A DNA stretch of 64,000 nucleotides from Myxocyprinus asiaticus (GCF_019703515.2 NC_059346.1:55254001-55318000); one strand, 5' to 3'; shown: positions 12,181-41,924, numbered from the stretch's first letter. Made by a program: numbers and translations. The notes: generated by a model not told the origin, from the sequence alone.

Positions 12181-15100
12181 ATGGTCAACCTCGGACTCAC
12201 TAAAGTTGATGATGCGATTGTAGCGAAGCATCCGGTGCGTAAATATTTATTTATCATTCATAATTTGATATTACAACGTAACATGTATTAGTATTATACT
12301 ATGTTGTTTTTTAATGCCTTAAATAAATGTTAATTAATTACTGTATTCTGAACGATACCATTATGTACTAAAATAGCCTAAATCATAAAGTCTTAAATGT
12401 GTTAATGCACATGTGATTCACAGGGGCTAGTTGTCACACTTTTCACTCATGGGAGTATTCCTCAGGGGAGGTATATTTTTTGTCAGTTTATAGACTTTGA
12501 AGTCTTGACTAGCTATTTAAATTCTTTAAATTATGAAATTAGATGTTTAGTTTGGTGGGTTGAATTCACATGATAAGAAATTAATTTAAGACAGTTTTAA
12601 ACTAGGTGTTTGAAACAAACATTGCTTAAAACATTTACTCGTTGAATGCAACCAGTGTGACAACTAACCCCAGTCTCCCCTATAATAATAATAATAATAA
12701 TAATAATAATTCTATGGTGCTAATATTTCACTGTCATCCACCTCAGGGTTTGCAGCAATATGCCGCTTGTCAGTCTTATGCTTTTATGAAAGGCACGGCA
12801 AGCTTCATACTCGGTTAGTGTAACAGTGATGTTAATAAAGTTGTATCTGATCATTATGAACAGTTTGTAATACTCATAGCAAAGAAAAATCACAAATGAG
12901 ATCTCTAATATCACAATTTATCAGGCACAGCTGGCTTATTTTTTGCACAGCGAGTACTTCAGAAGAAAATCCCATATCCCCTACAGTGGAACCTTCTAGT
13001 GTCTATTGGTAAGTCAGATGCAGAACATCATGCAAGAGAAGACTGTTTACACACAGTCCATGCACACAATTTTAAACAGTTGGGTGATACTCATATTTCC
13101 TCTGGTCTGCAGTTGCCTCGTCAGTATTCAGCTATTCAGTAACACGCTGGGAAACCATGAGGTGCTCGGACTTGTGGTTATTCCTTGAGACAGGAAAAGT
13201 TCCTGACAGAAACTCTCAGAGTAAGTGCATAGTTGCATGCTTGTTGCTTTTTTAATGATAAAGCAGCATAAAGAGATTGATTAACAATGAAGTGTGTAGT
13301 TTCTCTGCCACTAGTGTCACTAAACGAAATTGCAAAAATAGTGACTTTTTTCCAGATAGTCACTCCATATGCTGTTGGTCAGTTAAACATATAGTTCTGC
13401 CTCAAACTCACCACACTGGCTGAACCAATGTTACAGTATCGTGCTGGTCATGATGCTCAAGTTGTCAGGGGAATCTCCCAACAGATGGCTTACTTATTAA
13501 GCTGGTATAAGAGAAAGAGTTTTAACATTGAAAAGATTAAACACTCCACCTTTAATGTTGAGTGCAATTCCAATCTCATTTGGGAGAAAGTTTGTGATGG
13601 TCATAATTGATTCTTCTATATTGTAATGTACCACTAGGCTAATCGTCTTTCTTTTTTTTTTTTTTTTACACTTTACATTAACCGCTTTTCCACCATCTGG
13701 CCGAACGGTTCTCATTGCGAAAAAATTCTGTTATGGTTTCTTTTTCCACTGTGATGCTTGAATGTCTGTGACAGATACAGTATGTCAGTTGGCTACGGCG
13801 TGAGAGGTAAACATTGGAGCGAGTACGCTTTGGAGGATGAATGCATTTTCCAGTTTTTAGGACTGCTTTCCCCCCTGGATTTACTCTGCTAGAGTACAGG
13901 AAAGACACAGCCCATGTCAGGGAAAAAAAGCAAAGAGATAAAGTCAAGAGGTTTAACATCATACGTTGAGAGGTTGTGCATGCCACCGGACACAAAATCA
14001 TTGAAAGGTAAAGGCTGACCAGACTAGAACATTATTGACAAAAAGAAAAGGGGGAGACTTAATAGTGTTTAAGGAAAGTTCACCCAAAAATGAAAATTCT
14101 CTCATTATTTACTCACCCTCATGCCATCCCAGATGTGTATGACTTTATTTCTTCTGCACAAACAAAGATTTTTATAAGAATATCTCAGCTCTGTAGGTCC
14201 ATACATTGCAAGTGAATGGTGATCAGAACTTTGAAGCTCCAAAATGCACATAAATGCAGCATAAAAGTAATCCATAAGACTCCAGTAGTTTAATCCATAT
14301 CTTCATAATCGATGTGATAAGTGTGGGTGAGAAACAGATCAATATTTAAGTCCTATTTTACTATAAATCTTCACTTTTTAAGATTTGCATTTTTTTGTGC
14401 ATATCTCCACCTACTGGGCAGGAAGGAGAATTTATGGTAAAAACAAACTTAAATATTGACCATTTTGTCACCCACACCTATCATATCGCTGCTTAATATA
14501 TGGATTTAACCACTGGAGTCGTATGGATTACTTTTATGCTGCATTTATGTGCATTTTGGAGCTTCAAAGTTCTGGTCACAATTCACTTGCATTGTATGGA
14601 CCTACAGAGCTGAAATATTCTTCAAAAAATATTTGTTTGTGTTCAGCAGAAGAACGAAAGTGATACACATCTGGGATGGCATGAGAGTGAGTAAATGATG
14701 AGAGAATTTTCATTTTTTGTAGGATGAACTATCCCTTTTATAATGTTATTTTGGGATTTAGAACCTGAGCTTTTGCTTAGGTTGAGGACAGGTACACAAA
14801 CACCATGCTCTATGTTGCTTTACTCAAGTAGCAAATACTATTTAGCATTTAGCATGCTGATGTATTTTATTGCTAGCTAAAAGTTAGCTAACTAGCATAA
14901 CTTTATAACATAAGTCAGTAATGTGACAAAAATCTTATGTAAAACTGAAGAAATTAATCATGTTAGGGACAAATAAAATTACTTTGAGGGTCATTTCAAA
15001 ATAACTTCATTATGTTGAAATTATGTGAACAAATTATGTTTTCTGACAAAGAATTAATGAGCTAAATCAAGAGGAAAAATATGTCAATGTAACGTAATTG

Positions 15101-15679
15101 ATTCAAGTGGAACCAATGTACATGAAATCATGTAAATTCAAAGCATTTTTTTTTTCAGTGTAAAAAAAATAATGTACTAGTTAAACCATCATTGTAAAAT
15201 CACGAAGAAACACTAAACATACACTATTTTTTTAAATACAATTTTATTAACCTAATCATAGCAAACTTTGCCAGCTAGCGTTGGAAAATTGACAATTGTG
15301 AGTCGCCACGCACTGAAGCCATACCACCACCACGATTAAGCACCGTGCAGAAAAATCCGGGCTGAGAATGTTTTGTAATTGTGCCATGCCGAACCGTGGT
15401 CAAGTGGAAATGCTACTGGAACCATTCCCCACCGTGCTCAGAACCGTTCGGCCCGATGGTGGAAAAGTGGCTATTTTTGACACTTTATACATTTGAATGG
15501 AGCTTTATATGTAGTGTTTCATGTATTGTGGTTGCTTGTTTTCTCCTCTGAATACTGGGCTTTTATAATGGAAAAACCTGACCAATTTTTTCTTTATTCT
15601 TTATCTAGAGGAGGAGACTCCAATTGTCACAACATCAGCAGAGCCCAAAGCCACCCAGTATGGAGATGTGCTGGAATAA
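12181..15679 (+). CDS. tmem141: TMEM141, two-pass membrane protein
   Basis: Five coding exons: 12181-12234, 12747-12813, 12925-13008, 13113-13220 and 15609-15679 (stop 15677-15679), phases 0,1,1,1, giving 127 residues. The protein begins [19 protein letters not shown], then [14 protein letters not shown]; both are the conserved N-terminus of TMEM141. Two hydrophobic segments follow: about residues 35-53 ([16 protein letters not shown]) and about 68-86 ([17 protein letters not shown]), separated by KKIPYPLQW, a family hallmark. The C-terminal tail is polar (PIVTTSAEP...). As remembered, mammalian TMEM141 is about 108 aa, so the last exon adds a tail. It is an integral membrane protein of unknown function. 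ATG 12181 is chosen because it starts the conserved MVNLGL block and has G at +4. The frame holds through all four junctions. Confidence 0.93.
12681..12710. repeat. (TAA)n microsatellite
   Basis: About ten units of ATA/TAA repeat in tmem141 intron 1, 37 bp before the exon 2 acceptor. Usable as a length marker; no other role is seen. Confidence 0.95.
13281..13555. mobile_element. TTAA-type MITE in tmem141 intron 4 (family G copy)
   Basis: Opens 'ttaacaatgaagtgtgtagt' and closes 'taaacactccacctttaa'. It shares 'accactag/gccactag' and 'aattgcaaaaata' with the longer copy at 3111-3661. Likely an internally deleted copy. Confidence 0.5.
13681..15472. mobile_element. 1.8-kb element with 32-bp TIRs in tmem141 intron 4
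   Basis: Left end 'accgcttttccaccatctgg' continuing ccgaacggttct; right end agaaccgttcgg continuing 'cccgatggtggaaaagtggc'. The termini are inverted with about four differences. 'ccgaacggttct'-like motifs recur subterminally (15350-15440). No transposase is readable. The element carries a second, complete fold-back MITE at 14069-14740, so it inserted first. hAT-like or Harbinger-like origin is possible but not settled. Confidence 0.65.
14069..14740. mobile_element. Fold-back MITE, family A, complete copy
   Basis: The two halves are inverted copies of one another: 'aaagttcacccaaaaatgaa', 'atgccatcccagatgtgtat', 'gtccatacattgcaagtgaa' on the left return as complements on the right up to 'gaactatccctttta'. 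Arms are about 300 bp with a short AT-rich spacer near 14360-14400. Arms of this length would form a large hairpin in single-stranded DNA or RNA. The termini have the TTAA-like form 'tttaa(a)gg'. No ORF. Related full and half copies lie at 38664-39456 and 45020-45303. Confidence 0.85.
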
Positions 15680-15726
15680 ATGTAAAGGTGGTGACTTTTA
15701 CCTTTAGTGTAACACTCTGAATGGCC

Positions 15727-15732
15727 AATAAA
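15727..15732 (+). promoter_or_regulatory. tmem141: Polyadenylation signal of tmem141
   Basis: AATAAA 48 bp after the tmem141 stop codon, in 'ggccaataaaaaaatt'. A second AATAAA near 15863 could serve as an alternative. Confidence 0.7.
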
Positions 15733-15879
15733 AAAATTAAAAAAATTATTTGAATTGACTGGGTCATGACTTCACGAGAATGTTTGGCCTTGCTGAACTA
15801 AATGTGTACAAAAAGTTCTGTTTATGAAACTGCATTTTTTTTTCTTCTTTAAAACATGTGTCAATAAATTGTGGATTTA

Positions 15880-17130
15880 ACTCAAACATCTTTAGATTTT
15901 TTATTTTTTTCATCTGGATTACATAATCACCTGTCCCTTGAAATGTTTCTGAAACTCCCCAATGAATGTACAGTCAGCTAGCATGATAGGGCTAAAATAA
16001 AATTTTGCATACACTATTCGTGTAAATTAAGTGGCAGTAAACATACACCAGTTAAGCAGCAAACCTCTTTTGTCTTTGTGGTAGCAGACCAGAGCCTTAA
16101 CCATAAGACAACCACTAGGTGTCATGAGTAGAACACTCATTTGTCTGTTGTGAGTCAGATTTGGAGCATGTTTTGATGATCTGATTTTCTGGAGGTGCAT
16201 TAAATAAATACATAGTAATAGATGAAGCAAAATATAGCCGTGTTTTCACACTTTTATTAAGCCACTTTTGTTATATCAGAAGTGGCTTCTTTATTAAAAG
16301 ATTGTTCCGGGTTTATTTTCAAAAGTATTTACGACAGTTCTCTGTATTGCTGAAACAGCACAGTTAGAGAGGGAAATAAACTGCAAAAGGATGTAACGAA
16401 TTAAATAATCAACAAAGAGTATTTGAGTATGGCTGATGTTACACGTGAGCGGCGGTCAGTTTGAGCATGTTCAACAATGTGGTTAAAAGGTAGGCAATTT
16501 TACGTTGTGTGGAGAAGGTTGTCGATGATACAGGATGTGAGTATTGCTTTTAATTTCTGTTTCAGCAAAATAAGGAAATATTGAAACAAAACCCATTTCT
16601 AAGATGATAATTGTATTTCTGAGACCATGCCATTTTTAGACATATTTTTGTATCTTAAAATGGATATTCAGCCTTTTCTGTGATATTTTTGCATTATGAT
16701 TTGTTTTGTGACGTTTTCATTTTGATGTCGCAATGAGCCATTTACACACGATTACACGTTAGTTTGGAATGACACGAACACAAGCGGAGTGATACAAACA
16801 TTAAAGCGTCCCTTTGCTGATGGTCTGAGCTATCAGCACTCTTGGAATGCCTTTCGTCCAATCAGATTTGAGGACCTGAACTAACTGTTGTATAATATTG
16901 TATATATTTATCTTGTTTTTGAAGGCATCTCTGGTGTATGTGATGTTGAACAGTCATGGTGTTTATTAGTTGACAATGTCTTAGTGGCAGCAGAATTGAT
17001 CATATCTGTTTTCTATATTGCAATGAATAAGGTAAAAAAAAAAAGGCTTTTTGAGAAATTAAAACCAAACCTTGAGAAAATGTAACGGTTACACTCCTAA
17101 TTTATAGGCTATATATAATGTTTAAAATAA
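15880..17130. other. Intergenic region tmem141 - slc25a35, part 1
   Basis: No gene or well-defined mobile element is seen. A small hairpin lies at 16258-16289: 'aagccactt' and 'aagtggctt' around a 12-base loop. The rest is AT-rich unique-looking sequence. Confidence 0.5.
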
Positions 17131-17131
17131 A

Positions 17132-17285
17132 ATACACTGATGAGCTAAAACATTATGACCACCTGCCTAATATGCTGTTGGTCCTCCGTGTGGCGCCAAA
17201 ACAGCACCGACCGGCCGAGGCATGGACTCTGCAAGACCCCCGAAGGTGTCCTGCAGTATCTGGCACCAAGACATTAGCAGCAGGG
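17132..17285. repeat. Tc1-type MITE end fragment
   Basis: The phrase 'cactgatgagctaaaacatt' with 'atgaccacctgcctaatatg' and 'ggcatggactctgcaagacc' is a fish interspersed repeat end that I recognise as DNA-transposon derived; only one end is present here. It abuts the 5S-like retroposon that follows. Confidence 0.45.
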
Positions 17286-17299
17286 ATTATTAGGAGGCC

Positions 17300-17625
17300 A
17301 ATGGGGGGAATTTGGCCAGGGGTTACACCCCTACTCTTTTACAAGAAGTGCCCTGGGATTTTTAATGACCACAGAGAGTCAGGGCCTCAGTTTAACATCT
17401 CATCCAAAGGACAGTGCCTTTTTACAGTATAGTGTCCCCATCATTATACTGGGGCATTAGGACCCACAGAGACTGCAGGGTGAGCACCCCCTGCTGGCCT
17501 CCCTAATACCACTTCCAGCAGCAACCTTCATTTTCCCCAGGAGGTCTCCCATCCAGGTACTGACCAGGATCAGCCCTGCTTAGCTTCAGTGGGCAACCAG
17601 TCTTGAGCTACAGGTTGATATGGCT
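17300..17625 (-). mobile_element. 5S rRNA-derived SINE (SINE3-like)
   Basis: On the - strand, 17537-17624 resembles the body of 5S rRNA: the + strand phrases 'ggtctcccatccaggtactg' and 'ccctgcttagcttc' are the complement of the 5S internal-promoter and loop region. 5S-headed SINEs of fish use this as a pol III promoter. The rest (17300-17536) includes 'gcaccccctgctggcctccc' and an unrelated core. The 5S part is too diverged and too short to be a working rRNA gene. Confidence 0.65.
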
Positions 17626-17639
17626 TCAAACAGTGAAAC

Positions 17640-18730
17640 CATGCAAGCTCATGAATTATTCAACTGGTAACACCAGCTTTGAAAAGTTAAGTAAAATTTA
17701 CTTATTTTATTTACCAGTGAAATTTAATAAAATTAGCGAAGAATATATATTTTAAGTTTTTGTACTTTAGGATTAAAACATGATGATGCATTGTGAAGAA
17801 AACAAACATTCATAAATAATATTTACTTATAAGCAAGGGAATTTACTTAATAATTTTAAGTTTATGCTGAAATTAACTCAGTCAATGTAGAAAGTACTTA
17901 ATCATTTCTGCAATATTTACTTGACCCCCAAAAAAAAAAAAAAAAATTATTTATTTATTTATTTTCAGTGCATTTGGAACAATTCTGCACCCAAAAGTGT
18001 ACCACCAGCATGGCAAGTGTTTGATCCATCTTAGGTACACAGAGGTTCCTTTTACTCGGAGAGTGGGCTGGCAAAATCTGAACAGGTCACAGAAAGTCGA
18101 GAAGGGTGGAGGGACAAAAGAAGGGTGTGCTAAAAGCTGAAGAGCATCTTGCATTAGAGCTCTTTTTGTACAGTGAGCCCTTTTCAGTGAACAGAAATCC
18201 AAGCAATGTGACCCATTCTGTCACAAATAGCCTACTGTCCCTGTTGTCATTTAAAATGTAATACTATCCATTAAACAGTGATAATGGTAGATTCCTCTGT
18301 ACTACCAGGACACACTTGGCTGAATGTGTTTCTCACAAATCTTAAAGACCTTTCAAGGCATTTTATTAAATGCTGGAGATTAGATCTTAGACAAATGTGT
18401 ATTTCTTAAGAAAACTATTTTTAAATGGTTGAGCTGGTAATCCCATTTGTGTTATTACATTGTTTCGATGAATTTATTATCATTCTAAAATGTGGAAAAT
18501 AGTAATAACGAAGAATGAGTGAATCCAAAATACAAGCTGGCTACTTCACCAGGCTTATTAAACTTGAACTTTCCACATTTAATGGGAAAACATGTTAAGC
18601 GAGTCTGAACAAATGTGTTTTTTTTTTTTTTATTATTATTATTATTATTTATATATAAAAATAAAAAAGGCCTACGACCAACACAGTCTTTGTTTTGAGG
18701 TTACGTAACAAAATAATGTATTTTCTTTGA
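17640..18730. other. Intergenic region upstream of slc25a35
   Basis: No gene found. It has poly-A/T runs at 17928-17946 and 18617-18632, followed by (ATT)n at 18631-18650. No clear transposon ends. Confidence 0.5.
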
Positions 18731-18734
18731 ATAG

Positions 18735-18960
18735 ATTATTTCTGGCGTGCGCGTCCACCGCGTGGAGGTGGCGTTTGACGTTGTGTTTACAACCGTCCAA
18801 TCAGAGGTTGCGTAAGAAAGGTTGGGCGATGTCTGTATTGTGATTGGTTAAGAGGCCGGCGTCATCTATGGACGCGCCCTGGTGAACGCAATCGCACAAT
18901 GACATGGAGGAGGATTACAGAGGATGCGTGTCTACCACTTGCTGTACATGAAATTTAAAA
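18735..18960 (+). promoter_or_regulatory. slc25a35: Likely slc25a35 promoter, CpG-rich with CCAAT boxes
   Basis: The local base composition shifts abruptly to CpG-rich ('ggcgtgcgcgtccaccgcgt'). It has a CCAAT box in 'gtccaatcagagg' (about 18796) and an inverted CCAAT in 'gtgattggttaag' (about 18840), plus 'ggacgcgccc'. This is a typical TATA-less housekeeping promoter, 130-360 bp upstream of the start codon. Confidence 0.6.
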
Positions 18961-19093
18961 ATGGGATTCAGTCAGTTATCTTAACATTTTGATTTATTCG
19001 TTTTGTCCATCGCTTGAGAATATCATCCAAAGTCAGCCAAAAATTCCCCCGGACAACGTGCCCATCATCATTTGTACACCGGGCGATTTAATC

Positions 19094-37477
<18,384 letters not shown>

Positions 37478-37563
37478 CGTCTCACGACAGCCTGATGTGG
37501 GCATGCCAGTCAGCAAAGCATTATCTCTATAATGTATCCCTGATTTGCTGGTTAAAGTCATTT

Positions 37564-38272
37564 TTAAGTGCACCTATTATGTTTTAAAGGTCTCATACAA
37601 TAGATTTACACGCATCCAAGGTCAAAATACACTTTAATTTGCTCATAATTTAAATTGCAGCATTACCTTTTTTTCCCAGTGTCAAAAACGACTCGTTCAA
37701 TGATCCGTTCTAAAGGATTCATTCTAAACTCCTCCTTTCAGAGAGCCTACTCTGCTCTGATTGGTCAAATGTCCCAGTCTGTTGTGATTGGTCTAATGCT
37801 TACAGCGCGTGTCGGAAAGGAAACGCCCACTACCATATCCGAGTTTCAGCTCCGTCTGAAAAAAATGTCTGTTTTACCTTACTAATTTGAGCCCGAGTCC
37901 GATAACCCGAACCACCATTGTAAGCACGACGAGAACAGGACGTTTCTTTGTGGTAAGTTTATGTGTAGTTTGACAATAACGTGAGTTAGCCGGTTAGCAG
38001 AGGCTAACAGCTAACAGGCTAACAGCCTGCACTGGCTGTACATGTAAACAGACCAGAGGTGGGTTTTTTGTTACCAAATTACGTTGGTTAGTACAGAAAG
38101 TAATTCTGGAATTACTAACGACTCGTTTCAGGTGTTCAGAATCGTGTCAGTAACTCCATATTTCGTGCACTTTGATTTTTGAAACTTTGCAGACTTTTTT
38201 ACATTCACAAACAGCTATATAACACACTACATGAAAGGTAATATATGAAAAACCATAATAGGTGCTCTTTAA
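37564..38272. mobile_element. TTAA-type MITE downstream of slc25a35 (family F)
   Basis: Left end 'ttaagtgcacctattatg'; right end 'cataataggtgctctttaa'. The termini are inverted and carry TTAA. The interior contains 'tctgattggtcaaatgtccc' and 'gctaacagctaacaggctaa', with no transposase. It starts about 90 bp after the slc25a35 stop and may supply its 3' UTR. Confidence 0.6.
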
Positions 38273-38535
38273 GATTGTTCTTTAAGGTTAGAGCCTTATC
38301 CAATATTTTAGATATTAATGTTTAATATTTTATTAAGCTCTAGACAAACTTTTTTAAAAGGTGGAATATCTTATCTGATCAGCTAGAACTTGAAAGACAC
38401 CCAAAAAGAACAAGGTTTTACAGACAGCCTTAAGAGGAGATTGATAACTAATACTGTAAGAACTTGGTTTAGACATTTCCTGAAGGACATGCAAGTGCTT
38501 ACTAGGCAGGAAAAGAATAGGGTAAACGTTTTAAG

Positions 38536-39491
38536 TAGGTGCACCCATAATCTTTTTTTTTTTATTTATTTTTTTTTTTTTTGGCTGATACTGATTTTAA
38601 CAAACATTTTACCTTATTTTCATGCTTATCACTGCCGATGGTTTTAATTTGGTCAATAACTCGTTAAAAGATTAGTTCACCCAAAAATGATAATTCTTTC
38701 ATGATTTACTCACCTTTAAGCCATCCCAGATGTTTCTTTCCTTCTTCAGGAGAACCTAAATGAAGATTTTTATAAGCACATTTCAGCTCTTTTTGTCCAT
38801 ACAATGAAAGCGTATGGCTGCCATCCGTCTGCTGTCTGTTTGACGGTCCAGAAGTCATATTTAGGCAGCATAAAAGTAATCCAAACGACAGTTGATCAAT
38901 GAATGTCTTTTGAAGCAATTCGATAGGTTTGTGTAAAAAATAAATAGATAATTAAAACTTTATTCCCTTTTAAAAAACGCTCCCTGCTACCAGTCGACCC
39001 ATTACGGAGCTGTCGCGTGACGCAAGTGCAATGGCGCGTTCATGCGAGAAGTCGGAAGTGTATGCTTTGTATACAACAGAGGAACGAATGTCAAGCGAGA
39101 GTTAGGACATTTCAAACAGAAATACAGTGGTGGGCATAAGCAACGATTTAAAGTTAAAAAACATTTTAATTATCAATTTGTTTCTTACACAAACCTATCG
39201 ATTTGCTTCAGAAGATATTAATTGATTAACTGGAAGCATTTGGATTACTTTTATGCTGCCTAAGTATACCTTTTAGACTGCCAGCAGCATCATGGCACCC
39301 ATTCACTTTCATTGTATGGACAAACAGAGCTGAAATGTGCTTATAAAAATCTTCATTTCGGTTCTGCTGAAGAAGGAAAGACATACACATCTGGGATGGC
39401 TTTGAGGTGAGTAAATCATGAGAGAATTATTCTTTTTGGGTGAACTAATCCTTTAATAAATATCGGTGGCCGATACATTGGTGCATCCCTA
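38536..39491. mobile_element. hAT-like element carrying a nested fold-back MITE
   Basis: The left end 'taggtgcacccataatc' and right end 'cattggtgcatcccta' are inverted. Inside, 'ggctgatactgatttt' and 'tcggtggccgatac' are subterminal inverted sequences. The middle is occupied by a family A MITE (38664-39456), so the host element is only about 160 bp without it. The same terminus ('ttggtgcatcccta') is seen at 47280-47294. Confidence 0.55.
38664..39456. mobile_element. Fold-back MITE, family A, second complete copy
   Basis: Starts 'ttaaaagattagttcaccc' and ends 'gggtgaactaatcctttaa'. The arms pair over about 250 bp ('aagccatcccagatgt', 'tccatacaatgaaagcgt') with a unique spacer of about 280 bp. 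More diverged between arms than 14069-14740. Confidence 0.8.
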
Positions 39492-39494
39492 GTA

Positions 39495-40105
39495 CTAAGT
39501 AAAATGATAGTTGTTAACCCAAATATAGGTAGAGGGAAAGAGAGATTGACATTAATACGCTGTATAGATGGTTAAACAGATGTTTGAAAGAAAAGACCAA
39601 TCACAATTGCAGCATGCAAATAAATTTAAGAAAGACCAATCGCAATCCAGTATGCAAATATTACAGTGACATCATTGTTGGTGGTATGATTTTAAATAGC
39701 GATTGGGAAGGTGGGGAAGTCAATGGGAGATTTTTTTTTAAATTTTAACCTTAATTTTCTTTAAAAGTACAAAGGTAACAAAAATGGATAACACACATAT
39801 CTTCTACAAAAAAAAGTTTGAATGGAGTCTGTACGTTAAGCAGTTTGAGCCGAACTGCAGAAAATTTTCATGAAGAAATAATTTTTTTTTGAAGATGCTT
39901 GCCCTTGCAAAAGTCACTTTCACAATGGTAGGGTGTTCTAAGTGGTTGCTAGGGCATTGTTATGCTGTTGCTAAGGTGTAGTGTATTATGGATTTTTTCA
40001 CATGTTTCCAAATGGTTTCCATGTTGTTGCTGGGCTGTTCTGAGCAGTTGCTAGGTGATAGCTTACTGGTCCAAGTCAAAACAGCTCACCTCCAAATCAT
40101 AATAC
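39495..40105. other. Intergenic, no gene seen
   Basis: AT-rich, with short T/A runs and 'gttgctaggg/gttgctaag' phrases near 39940-40050 typical of old dispersed repeats. Nothing coding. Confidence 0.45.
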
Positions 40106-40109
40106 ACTA

Positions 40110-40700
40110 CTGGCACTTTCCACTGCACGTTACAGTTCAACTCTGCTCGCTTGACTTTTCTGAGCTTGCTTTTCCACTGCAGTTTAGTGCAGCCTCAACG
40201 TGGGTGGGATTATAGGCTGATTGTCATAGTTGCGCCGTCTCTACTGCCGTGACATCATCTTAAACGCGACACAAACACACAACAAAGGAGCAATGGAGGA
40301 TATCAAAGGAATGGTGTTCTTGATTCTCGGTATGTGGCTGTTTTTCACAGCAAGACGACAAACTTTGTTTCAAAAGAGGGTGACGGCAGCAAGACAAAAT
40401 ACAGCAAAAAAAAACAAAAACAAGAGAGTTTGGGAAATCATACACCAAAGCGCAGACGAGGACATCACTGTGTTAGCTCAAAGACGACACACGAGGGTAA
40501 GCTAACCTGCCATCTAGTTTATAGATTCTCTCTGACCAATCAGTGATCTGCAGGATTTTGACCTCACATTTAGTATCTGCTCGGCTCGCTTGGAACCTCG
40601 ACCGAGGCGGTACTAAAAAAAGTACCAGGCACTATCCACAGTGGAAAACCCCCAAAAAGCGAGCAGAGTCGAGTCGAGCCGTGCAGTGGAAAAGTCCCAT
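40110..40700. mobile_element. 590-bp element with ~40-bp TIRs (family K)
   Basis: Left end 'ctggcactttccactgcacg' with 'ctctgctcgctt'; right end 'agcgagcagagtcgagtcga' with 'gccgtgcagtggaaaagtcc'. The termini are inverted. An interior open stretch (40230-40505) has a poly-Lys run and no known domain; it is probably not a gene. Confidence 0.65.
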
Positions 40701-40701
40701 A

Positions 40702-41203
40702 AATGTCCAAAGGTTTGTGGACAAGTTTGTACTTGTTGAACATTCAATTTCAAAACCACAGGGATTAATTCAACTCTTCAACTTCAACTTGCTATAATCT
40801 TCCACTCTTCTGGAAAAGCTTTCCACTTGATGTTGGAGTGTAGCTGAATGGATTTACTCCCATTCAGACACAAAAGCATCAATGAGGTCAGACGCTGATG
40901 TTGGGTGATAGACGCTGACACGCAGTCGCCATCCAATTTATCCCTAAGGTGTACAGTGGGGTTCAGGTCTGGGCTTTGTGCAGGCCAGTCAAGTTCTGCC
41001 ACATCAGACTCAGTATGTTATTTCTTTATGGACTTCACTTTGTGCACAGGGGCATTGTCATGCTGGAACAGAAAATGTTTCAAACTGTTACCACAAAGTT
41101 GGAAGCACAAAATTCTTATTAAGATTTATCTTCACTTGAATTAATGGAATAGCCAATCATGTTCATTAAAAGATGGTGTCCACAAACCTTTGGTCATATA
41201 TTG
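40702..41203 (-). mobile_element. Internally deleted Tc1-like remnant
   Basis: The ends 'tgtccaaaggtttgtggaca' and 'gtccacaaacctttggtcat' are inverted. On the - strand, 41002-40784 gives [11 protein letters not shown] followed by H-L and a decayed C-terminus, which resembles the family at 25666; Glu is replaced by Val at the catalytic site. Only about 500 bp remain. Confidence 0.8.
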
Positions 41204-41204
41204 T

Positions 41205-41920
41205 ATTCTGATACCTAGATATTTCTTTGGTCCCTTCTTCAATGTAAGTACATTGGTCTTCAATAAGCCAAACAATGGAAGGTATCTTTCATGCCCTTGT
41301 TACAAATGGTGCAGGATGAGTTACACAAATGGTTAGAAATTTATGTGGGCTCGGACCAGAGTGGCATAAAAAATGCCCCCGAAATTAAACATGTGGGGCA
41401 AAAAATGGCCAGTTCTTAATATTCTATTATAGTAGTCTTAGTTATACATATTACAGAATAAAATATAAATTAATATTGATTTAATTCTTAGGGTAAGTGG
41501 GGCTTTGTATCAGTAAATCGATTAAATGGAAGTGTTTGACGTAAATGGATGAGACACAGTTTGTTTTAAATAGTTCGGAAAAATTATGCCCTCATAAAGG
41601 TAAAAATGCCCCTGAAAATCAAATCCCACCACAGTTTAGTACTTTTTTCAGACTGTTAAGTATGAGCAGTAGTAGTGTTGATGGGTGCCTAAACAAACAA
41701 CACTAGTAAAAAAAAAAAATAGATTTTTGTGGAATATTAATACAGTCGTGCTTTGTGAACACTGGTTAAATAGTACCAATAAAATCTCAATTAGAATGTA
41801 CTGTATACAAAAAGATTGAATACTTTACACTCCAGCAATGTTTTGTAAGAGATTTAATGGAAAGAGATCATATCTACGCTCAGTTGTTAAATAAGAGTTA
41901 CTAGAACAAGCTAAACAAAA
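41205..41920. other. Intergenic, no gene seen
   Basis: No coding region, RNA gene or transposon end was recognised. The stretch is AT-rich. Confidence 0.45.
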
Positions 41921-41924
41921 GGTT

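Noticed and set aside
17537..17624. 5S rRNA gene
   Set aside because: Too diverged, incomplete and fused to a SINE body.
40230..40505. Small membrane protein gene (MEDIKGMVFLILGMWLFF...)
   Set aside because: It lies wholly inside a TIR element, includes a poly-Lys run and has no homologue that I recognise.
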